From NCBI GenBank assembly GCA_028288365.1, contig JAQBNU010000085.1:1-37155 (forward strand): DNA of 37,155 nt, read 5' to 3'. This document shows, piece by piece, positions 8,178 through 15,100 of the stretch (positions within the stretch are counted from its first letter, which is position 1; each line of letters begins with the position of its first letter). Under the pieces are notes generated by a model, which was given only the letters and a program-made list of their open reading frames with translations, did no database searches and had not been told where the DNA came from. This DNA is from Chitinophagaceae bacterium (GTDB lineage: Bacteria; Bacteroidota; Bacteroidia; Cytophagales; Cytophagaceae). Made by a program: the position numbers and the translations under genes.

Positions 8178-9180
8178 GATTTTTTGGAGAGGTTAAGAGA
8201 ATGATGGCAAAACTTACCAGGCTGAATACAATGGTCAATAACATTTGCGAAGCATGTGCGAGTGTCGCGTAGGTCTTACCGTCTGTTTCGCTGATGCCAT
8301 ACAACAATAACGTTTGACTGACGATCCAATGGTAAGCACCTATTCCTCCCTGTACTGGTGCAGCGATGCCAAATGCTCCCATGACTAGTACCGCAAGTCC
8401 AGCGCCCATGGCAAGTCCTGCAGTGGCAGGAAGAGAAAAGAAAATCAAATAGGCCATGAAATAATAAGACACCCAGATAACCAATGTACTGACCAGAAAA
8501 GCAGTCTTATTGGGCAATTGCAATACGCTGAGGAAACCTATTCTTGCCCCTTTAATAAATTCTTTTCCTTTGATTAAAAGTGGATGTTGAGATTGTTGCA
8601 GGTATAGCTGCAGCTTCTGGCGTAACAATAAAAAAGCAATCAAAAGAAAAACTCCGGCACCTATAAAGAAATAAAGCAGGTGTATGAGAGAGGCTTTGTT
8701 ATCGATAAGGCCGGACAATATTTTTTGAGTAAACTCAAACAGCACATCGTATTGCCATACGATGGTGGCACTCAATAAAAAGATCAGGCAAATCAAATCG
8801 AACAATCGTTCTGCAACGACTGTCCCCAGTGACGTATCAAAGGAAACATTTTTTCGTTTGGTCAGTACGGTGCAACGGATGATTTCTCCCATACGAGGCA
8901 GCACAAGGTTGGCGCCATAACCGGCAAGCAAAGCGAGGAAGGCTTCTCCATTTGAAACCAGGTATCCCGATTGTTTGAGCAAAAGATTCCAGCGGTAAGC
9001 ACGTGCAAAATGTGCTAACATGGTAAGCCCATAAGTAATCAATACCCAACTGTAATCCGCACCTTTAATCTCCTGCCAGATTTTGTCAATGTCTTCGTTT
9101 CTGAAGACATAATACAACAGCCCCAATCCCAGTAAAAGTGACAGACCGTATTGGATCGTTTGTTTGAGCTTACTATTCAC
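8164..9180 (-). CDS. Lysylphosphatidylglycerol synthase TM-region-like membrane protein (UPF0104/YbhN family)
   Basis: 338 residues with about eight hydrophobic segments. The family hallmarks are HFARAYRWNLLLKQSGY near residue 57 and the GYGANLVLPRMGEIIRCTVL segment (NxxLPxRxGE-like) near residue 88, followed by VVAERLFDLICL. Members are integral membrane proteins resembling the flippase/TM domain of MprF and are often annotated without a known substrate; no synthase domain is fused here. It lies between panD (10 bases upstream) and rfaE2 (14-base overlap). That placement next to a heptose enzyme hints at an envelope role, but this is only inference. Confidence 0.85.
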   Translation of the reverse strand: MNSKLKQTIQYGLSLLLGLGLLYYVFRNEDIDKIWQEIKGADYSWVLITYGLTMLAHFARAYRWNLLLKQSGYLVSNGEAFLALLAGYGANLVLPRMGEIIRCTVLTKRKNVSFDTSLGTVVAERLFDLICLIFLLSATIVWQYDVLFEFTQKILSGLIDNKASLIHLLYFFIGAGVFLLIAFLLLRQKLQLYLQQSQHPLLIKGKEFIKGARIGFLSVLQLPNKTAFLVSTLVIWVSYYFMAYLIFFSLPATAGLAMGAGLAVLVMGAFGIAAPVQGGIGAYHWIVSQTLLLYGISETDGKTYATLAHASQMLLTIVFSLVSFAIILLTSPKNHDRA

Positions 9181-9190
9181 AGCAAGGAAA

Positions 9191-9538
9191 TTAAGTGAGC
9201 TTATTGTTTTCGTTAGGGAAGATCAGATAAGGTTTCCAGTTTTTGGCTTCGTCAAGATCCATGCTGGCGTAGGAAATGACAATCACAATATCTCCCAGTT
9301 GCACACGGCGGGCAGCGGGTCCATTGAGGCATATGGTTCCGGAATTTCTGGCACCTTTGATGACGTATGTTTCGAAACGCTCACCGTTGTTGATATTGAG
9401 GATAGTAACTTTCTCATTTTCGATGAGGTGAGCCGCATCCATAAGGTCTTCGTCAATGGTAACGCTTCCAACGTAATGTAGTTCTGCCTGCGTTACTTTT
9501 ACACGGTGTATTTTTGATTTTAATACTTCTATGTTCAT
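9191..9538 (-). CDS. panD: Aspartate 1-decarboxylase
   Basis: 115 residues, the standard proenzyme length. PanD decarboxylates aspartate to beta-alanine for pantothenate. The self-cleavage site is visible as Y22-V23-G24-S25 (cleavage Gly24/Ser25, where Ser25 becomes the pyruvoyl group). Other conserved parts are [20 protein letters not shown], with the active-site Arg/Asn-Gly-Ala, and [10 protein letters not shown]. Note that here Ala-Ala-Arg follows the usual NGAAAR position as NGPAAR. It starts 36 bases after the panC stop and is followed 10 bases later by the UPF0104-like gene, so both beta-alanine supply and pantoate ligation are encoded together. Confidence 0.96.
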   Translation of the reverse strand: MNIEVLKSKIHRVKVTQAELHYVGSVTIDEDLMDAAHLIENEKVTILNINNGERFETYVIKGARNSGTICLNGPAARRVQLGDIVIVISYASMDLDEAKNWKPYLIFPNENNKLT

Positions 9539-9574
9539 GCTATAAATTGGATGCCTGCAAAACTAAGAAAAATA

Positions 9575-10408
9575 CTAAGAGGAAACTATAATATTATCGA
9601 TCAGTCTTATTTCATCAATAAAAGCAGCGATGCAGAGAGCAACCTCTTTGTCCTGAAGAGGATTGCTACATTTTTCCAGGGACATTTTTTGTACAATGCT
9701 AAAGTACTCGAGCTTTTCCGAAGACAGGTCTTTTTTAATCAATTGTTCTATACCTGCATGCGGCATTTTGCCAAGCAAGGCTTTCGCTTTCATCAGTGAC
9801 TGATGAAGGACAACTGCGCGTTGTCTTTGATCAGCAGTTAATCTCATGTTGCGTGAAGACATCGCCAAACCATCTGATTCACGAACAGTAGGGACAGGTA
9901 TAATCTCTACATCCATCGACAAATCTCTTACGAGGTATTGTATGACGCGCAATTGCTGAAGATCCTTTTCTCCAAAATATGCTTTATGCGGTTTAATGAT
10001 GTTCAGTAGTTTGCTCACTACTATCGCTACACCATTGAAATGGCCGGGCCTATAGTAACCCTCCATGAGGTGCTCCAGGTAACCGAATTGAAAAGAGACC
10101 AAAGGCTGTTCCTTGTATACCTCTTTGGCATCTGGAACAAAAACAATGTCGCAACCTGCTTTTTCCAGAAGCTTTAAATCTTGTTCTGTTTGCTTGGGAT
10201 ATTTATCAAAATCTTTGCTGTCGTTGAATTGGAGGGGGTTTACAAAGATACTGACCATGGCTTGATCGGTATTTTGACGCGCTTTTTCTACCAGAGAAAT
10301 ATGTCCTGCGTGCAAAGCTCCCATAGTGGGAACAAGGCCTAGTTGTTCGTGTTTTCCGAAAGAAGAGCGAAACTTTTCCAGCTCTTTTATGCTTTGGATG
10401 ACCTGCAT
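9575..10408 (-). CDS. panC: Pantothenate synthetase (pantoate--beta-alanine ligase)
   Basis: 277 residues. It condenses pantoate with PanD-made beta-alanine using ATP. Seen: VPTMGALHAGH with the H-x-G-H motif at residues 33-36, VSIFVNPLQF, YFGEKDLQQL (KDxQQ, ATP/pantoate site), VPTVRESDGLAMSSRNMRL with the KMSKS-like SSRN loop. It is the first gene of the minus-strand run, and its promoter lies in the divergent region shared with the starch-synthase-like gene. No anomalies. Confidence 0.96.
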   Translation of the reverse strand: MQVIQSIKELEKFRSSFGKHEQLGLVPTMGALHAGHISLVEKARQNTDQAMVSIFVNPLQFNDSKDFDKYPKQTEQDLKLLEKAGCDIVFVPDAKEVYKEQPLVSFQFGYLEHLMEGYYRPGHFNGVAIVVSKLLNIIKPHKAYFGEKDLQQLRVIQYLVRDLSMDVEIIPVPTVRESDGLAMSSRNMRLTADQRQRAVVLHQSLMKAKALLGKMPHAGIEQLIKKDLSSEKLEYFSIVQKMSLEKCSNPLQDKEVALCIAAFIDEIRLIDNIIVSS

Positions 10409-10433
10409 GGAGTGAATTTATAACAAAAGGGTG

Positions 10434-10467
10434 CAAAACTATAGTTTATTTTGGATAATCCTTGAAA
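10434..10467 (-). promoter_or_regulatory. Candidate Bacteroidota promoter for panC (minus strand)
   Basis: On the minus strand TAGTTTTG (bases 10441 down to 10434) fits the -7 consensus TAnnTTTG. A TTTC at 10467-10464, about 22 bases upstream, is an imperfect TTTG. The expected transcript start is ~20-25 bases before the panC ATG at 10408. This is a motif match only. Confidence 0.4.
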
Positions 10468-10492
10468 AGGGGTAAGTTTTTTTGTAAATTTG
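10461..10492 (+). promoter_or_regulatory. Candidate Bacteroidota promoter for the starch-synthase-like gene
   Basis: CTTG (10461-10464), 20 bases, then TAAATTTG (10485-10492), an exact TAnnTTTG -7 element. The gene starts at 10527, leaving a ~30-base leader. It overlaps the minus-strand panC promoter region, so the two genes share a ~60-bp divergent control region. Confidence 0.55.
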
Positions 10493-10526
10493 TATGCCCA
10501 ATAGTGTGAACTAACCATATTAAGTT

Positions 10527-11354
10527 ATGTCCAGTCTCAAGATTCTTTATGTTGCTAGTGAAATACTACCTTTTTTACAATATTCAGAAGTAGGTAAAAT
10601 GCTCAGACACCTTCCTCAGGCTATGCAAGAGAAAGGAATGGAAATACGAATTCTTGTACCGCGTTTTGGTTTGATCAATGAAAGAAGAAACAGATTGCAC
10701 GAGGTTGTAAGGCTTTCAGGGATCAACATTTCCGTTGGAGAAGAAGAAAAACCATTGATCATCAAAGTAGCGTCAATACCGAATGCTAAGCTTCAAGTTT
10801 ATTTTATAGACAATGAAGATTACTTTCAACGTAAGTCTGTTTTCGTAGACAAGTCTAATAAGTTCTTTGAAGACAATGACGAACGCGCCGTGTTCTTTTG
10901 CAAAGGTGTAATGGAGACAGTAAAAAAATTAGGCTGGGCTCCGGATATCGTGCATTGCAACGACTGGATGACCAGTCTTGTGCCTTTGTACCTAAAAACA
11001 AGGTATAAGCAGGATCCGGTATTCAAAAATGCTAAATCTGTATTCACCGTTTACAACAATTCGTTCAGTCATAAATTTGACGGTGACCTGGTAAGTAAAG
11101 TGAAGATGCTGGACATTGAAGATACGATGCTTCACAATCTGAAAACAAAAGATTACGAAGGCTTCATCAAAATTGGTATGGAATACGCGGATGCGGTGGT
11201 TCGCACAGAAGAATCATACTCAGCAGAAGTCGGGAAATTATTTAAGGAAATTGAAGGACTGAATAAAAAGACGGTAAACACTTTTCCTCTGGAGATGGAA
11301 GAAGGTGTTGAGAATAAGTACTTCGAATTCTATAATGAATTAGCAGGTATTTAA
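10527..11354 (+). CDS. Glycogen/starch synthase N-terminal-domain-like protein (GT5 N-domain only), probably not a normal synthase
   Basis: 275 residues, about half the length of a GlgA. It begins like the GT5 N-domain: KILYVASEILPFLQYSEVGK, then RHLPQAMQEKGMEIRILVPRFG, then LGWAPDIVHCNDWMTSLVPLYLK (the IVHxHDWxTxLxPxYLK element, with Cys-Asn for His-His/Asp). In true synthases the first block reads P-F-A-K-T-G-G-L; here the Lys and both Gly of K-x-G-G-L are replaced (Q18, S20, E21), and the C-terminal Rossmann domain with the ADP-glucose pocket is absent. The open frame is intact, so this is not an obvious frameshift. It is divergent from panC and terminated by a hairpin directly after the stop. 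Function is unknown; a non-catalytic or altered GT-fold protein is likely. Confidence 0.8.
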   Translation: MSSLKILYVASEILPFLQYSEVGKMLRHLPQAMQEKGMEIRILVPRFGLINERRNRLHEVVRLSGINISVGEEEKPLIIKVASIPNAKLQVYFIDNEDYFQRKSVFVDKSNKFFEDNDERAVFFCKGVMETVKKLGWAPDIVHCNDWMTSLVPLYLKTRYKQDPVFKNAKSVFTVYNNSFSHKFDGDLVSKVKMLDIEDTMLHNLKTKDYEGFIKIGMEYADAVVRTEESYSAEVGKLFKEIEGLNKKTVNTFPLEMEEGVENKYFEFYNELAGI

Positions 11355-11382
11355 GTAAACCTCTACTGATATTCTAACATTG

Positions 11383-11410
11383 AAATAGCTCCGCAAGGAG
11401 CTATTTTTTC
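11383..11410 (+). terminator. Rho-independent terminator (possibly bidirectional)
   Basis: AAATAGCTCC (11383-11392), loop GCAA, GGAGCTATTT (11397-11406), then a T-run continuing to 11409. It is 28 bases past the stop of the starch-synthase-like gene. The right arm and T-run overlap the last codons and stop of the convergent barrel gene. Confidence 0.85.
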
Positions 11411-12018
11411 TTCTTGCGTTTTTTCACTTTGCGGTTTACCGCATAACCTACATAAGCTTGCAAGGTTACGTTTCTTCCTCCGAATTCAGTGGTGTTGAAA
11501 GTTTGTCCTACACTCGCAGTAAGTCTTACGCCAAAAAGCATATTGTTATCCAGTATCACACCCGCACCAAGTATCCCGGCTAAATCAATAGGGTTGACAT
11601 TGTATTTAGAAAATTCGGAACTGTCACGCTGTGGTTGTTTGAAAAACATATACATACCCGGTTGTATACCGAATTGCAAGTGAAAAGCTCGGTTGACGTT
11701 ATAATACAAACACCAGGGAAGTTCAATATACGGCAATTTGCCTTGCACATCTATGCTGTCTTTTGTTGTACCTCCAAAGCCCCTTTGTGTAAAGAGCAAC
11801 TCATGTTGTAAGGCAAATTTTTCTGATAAAATGAAGTTACCGAAAATCCCGATGTTGAATCCCGGTGTCATTCTGGAATCAAAAGAAAGCCCTGTAATTT
11901 TGTTCGCCTGAATTCCTCCTTTAAATCCCCAATAAGCATATTGAGCATTTGCTTTGCCGGAAAACAAAAAGAAGAGGGCGATAATAGGAATAAAAAAATA
12001 AAGAAGTTTTTTATACAT
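11401..12018 (-). CDS. PorT-like outer-membrane beta-barrel protein
   Basis: 205 residues. A signal peptide (hydrophobic residues 5-20, ending SGKANA-Q) is followed by WGFKGGIQANKITG, the usual start of the OMP_b-brl_2/PorT-like family, and strand-rich segments such as FALQHELLFTQRGFGG, LPYIELPWCLYYNV, HLQFGIQPGMYMFF, FGVRLTASVGQTF and VTLQAYVGYAV. The C-terminus is strikingly basic (NRKVKKRKKKK) rather than ending in an aromatic residue; these lysines are encoded by the T-run of the overlapping convergent terminator. The gene lies downstream of the giant CHU_C-type protein on the same strand, separated by a weak terminator, so a functional link to the secreted protein is possible but unproven. 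Confidence 0.82.
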   Translation of the reverse strand: MYKKLLYFFIPIIALFFLFSGKANAQYAYWGFKGGIQANKITGLSFDSRMTPGFNIGIFGNFILSEKFALQHELLFTQRGFGGTTKDSIDVQGKLPYIELPWCLYYNVNRAFHLQFGIQPGMYMFFKQPQRDSSEFSKYNVNPIDLAGILGAGVILDNNMLFGVRLTASVGQTFNTTEFGGRNVTLQAYVGYAVNRKVKKRKKKK

Positions 12019-12036
12019 ATACGAGACTTATTTCTT

Positions 12037-12063
12037 AATAAAAACAAACGTCTAACACAGACG
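12037..12063 (-). terminator. Candidate terminator after the giant secreted-protein gene
   Basis: On the minus strand CGTCT, loop GTGTT, AGACG (12063 down to 12049), followed by a T-rich run (complement of 12037-12048). The 5-bp stem is short, so it is weaker than the other terminators in the window. It lies ~70 bases beyond the stop at 12134. Confidence 0.5.
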
Positions 12064-12133
12064 AAGTTAATACTTAAATGCGTTAAAACGTAATTCACAT
12101 CTGCAAAAAAAATCATGTAGAAAGGTGCTCAAA

Positions 12134-15100
12134 TCACTGTTTATTGCCCAGTACCTGCACCCATCCTACACATTTTTTATCTGATCCGTCAATGTGTATT
12201 TCGTAGAAATAGACGCCGTCTGATAAGCCTTTGGCATACCATTCATTTTTATAGTTGTCAGAATGAAAGACAGTACTGCCCCATGAATTGTAAATTTCTA
12301 CATTGAGTGATGTATAATTTCCTGTGATCTCAAACGTTTCGTTGCTACCGTCTTTATTAGGCGTCACAAGATTTGGAATGAAAAGATCTCCGCACTGAAA
12401 TTGTTCTCTGCAAGTAGATTTACAAATGATATCACTTTGGCTACTTAAGTGGTGCAAGGAATCAGAGACGGTGACATAATAACAACCATCATAAGCAGCT
12501 AAACTGTCGTGCGTATACGTCTTGTCTTGTGTAGTGATAAGTGCTGTATAATTACCATCATGGGTGGTCGAGTAATACAAGGTATAGAAGAAGCTTCTAT
12601 CGTCAGGACAATAATTAAGTGGTGTATATTGCCAGGTCAAGACATTGAATACAGGCACTTCTTTGCAGCGCTCGGAAATGCTTATTTCGGGAGGACAAGG
12701 ATAGCAGGTAACAGGTATTTTATACGAATAGAGTGTATCTCTTTGCACGCAAGGCTGGCTGGAACAACCCACAGAGATATCTCCCAGTAAGGCATGGAAT
12801 ACAATAGAATCACAAAGCACCGGATTGTAATTCAATATGGGTCTTAATGTTTTGGTTGCTGTTGATGCGATACCTGCTGCAATGTCCCACACGATGCTGG
12901 TATCCGTGAGTTGCGTAGGTGCATCACCAGAAGACATACTCGCATAAGTAAAACCCAGAGGAAGTAGAAATGTGATGCGCGTTGTGTTGTTGGTGGCAGT
13001 TGCCGACAGGTTAGTGGCATTGATCGTTACATCTATTTGTCCGCCGAGGTTTTGCAAGTTTCCAAAAGAAAGAGCAAGCAACTTGTTATCCGGTGTAGGA
13101 AATTTTTTCATTGCCGGTGGAGTGTATTTTAATGAATCTGCATATAATGTGTCGCATGCAGAGGTGATCAATACAGCTTGTGAGGCAATTGCTGATCCTT
13201 TGTATTGACAGTCTGTATTGAATTTTAACGTGATCTTAATTTTATCTCCAGCTTTTATACCATCTGACTTAACAGCAAGAATTTTTTGTTTCAGATCAAA
13301 TCGGCTTTTTGCTGGTATATAAGTGTCGAAAATGTCTGTACTTGCTTCATCATTGATGATCATGCTTGCTGATAATAGGGAAGTGCTGTCACTTTTTATA
13401 TTCAGGAGCATGTCCTCGACTCCACCTATACCTGTGACCTGGTAATTAGAAACTATTTCGAATCCTTCACACATGGTGATAGAGTCCGGGCCACTTACAA
13501 AATCTCCTATGGCCAGTGTGCCGGGAAAAACATAATGTTCAATCGAGTCCAGCTTACAAATGTTAGACAAGGTGGAATCGGGATAAGAAAAACAATCGTG
13601 TCCAAAGATCAATCGAACGGTATCTTTTGCAATCAGCTTGCCACAAATATTGGAGAGACACAATTCATATTGTTCAACACTTTTAGCCAATGTAGTATCC
13701 AAATGAAACACACCGAAAGCATCCGGAAAATAGACTTGATTCGTTTCTTTATTGGTCAACATTTCAGCTTTCACTTTATGATGTAAACTTTTTATTTTTA
13801 GAAAACTGTAATTGGCATTTTCGCCTTTGGTTTCTTCTAAGTTGATAGGATAACAAAAGGTTTGTTGGCTGAGTTGAATTTCGTTGGTCACGGGTGAAAG
13901 CTTTAGTCCCGCATTCATTTTTTTCACCGAAACTTCCGATGGATAGAATTTGCATACCTGAATACCAGTAGGAGGTAAGCACTGTTCTGTCACAGAGATA
14001 TCATGGTATGGCAATCGGTTTGGTCCGACTCTGTAATACAATGTAGGAGAAGAATAAATGATCTTTGTCTCAGGAAGATCGCAATCCGGTACAATATTAT
14101 AACTGATGGTTGTTACAATTTCTTCATCACCATATACCAGTTTGTCAATGCAGGGCGAATCTCCAAAATCTGTTTGTCTGACATACAGTGGATCGATGTG
14201 TACTGTAATTATCGGACCTCTGACATGGATATTTTTAAGTGTGTCTGTTCGTGTACACTCTTCATACTCTAGAAATCCATCTGGCTTAGAAATGGTATTT
14301 GTAATGGTCCAATCTTCAAATTTATATCCTGGAGGAACGAAAGCTTGAACAGAGTCTATGATCATAAAATTTCTGTATTCAAAAGGGAACGCATTGCGAA
14401 AGATGCCTCCCGACGGATGCAGCGCTACATAGAAAGACGCACGTTCTTTGCACTGCACATTGGCGGGAATAGTGAATTGATATTCTCTTCTCTTCCCTAC
14501 GATAGTGGAGGCGCTACCATAACCTTCACACCAATAAATCATCGTACTGTCGAGTGAATTAGGATCGGTTTTGAAGGCATCACCTGCATCAGCTCTGGTG
14601 TTGTCAGTTGCGGTATTGCGTTCGCCAGTGAGGTATATGATATTGTTAAACGAGTTAAGCAAGATACTGGAGTTATCTCTCTCGAACCATGGATCTGTTG
14701 TTGTGGGAGGATTACTCAAGTACAAGGAAGAAGGCTCAAGTATATTATATACACATAGGATTCGTATGCCATCGTTTGGAGCATATTTATATGCTGGATC
14801 AATACCGTATTTGTGTAAAGAGTCCAGGCTTAAATCAAAGAAGAATTGAGCATTGGAAAGCGTATCTTTTGGATTTGGAATTTTTGTAACGCACGACAAA
14901 GGAAGCATTACGCTATCGACACCACTTGTGATCGCTGTCTTATCGAAATCGGTAATAAATACTTTTATGCTGTTAATGTTAAATAGCTTACCAAAAGAAA
15001 TATCATTTATTAAATAGCTATAGTTAAACTCAAACGGTGCCGGACCTGTGGTCGCTAAATCATGAGCGGTCTTTCCTAAAAGTGGATCTCCATCCTGGAA

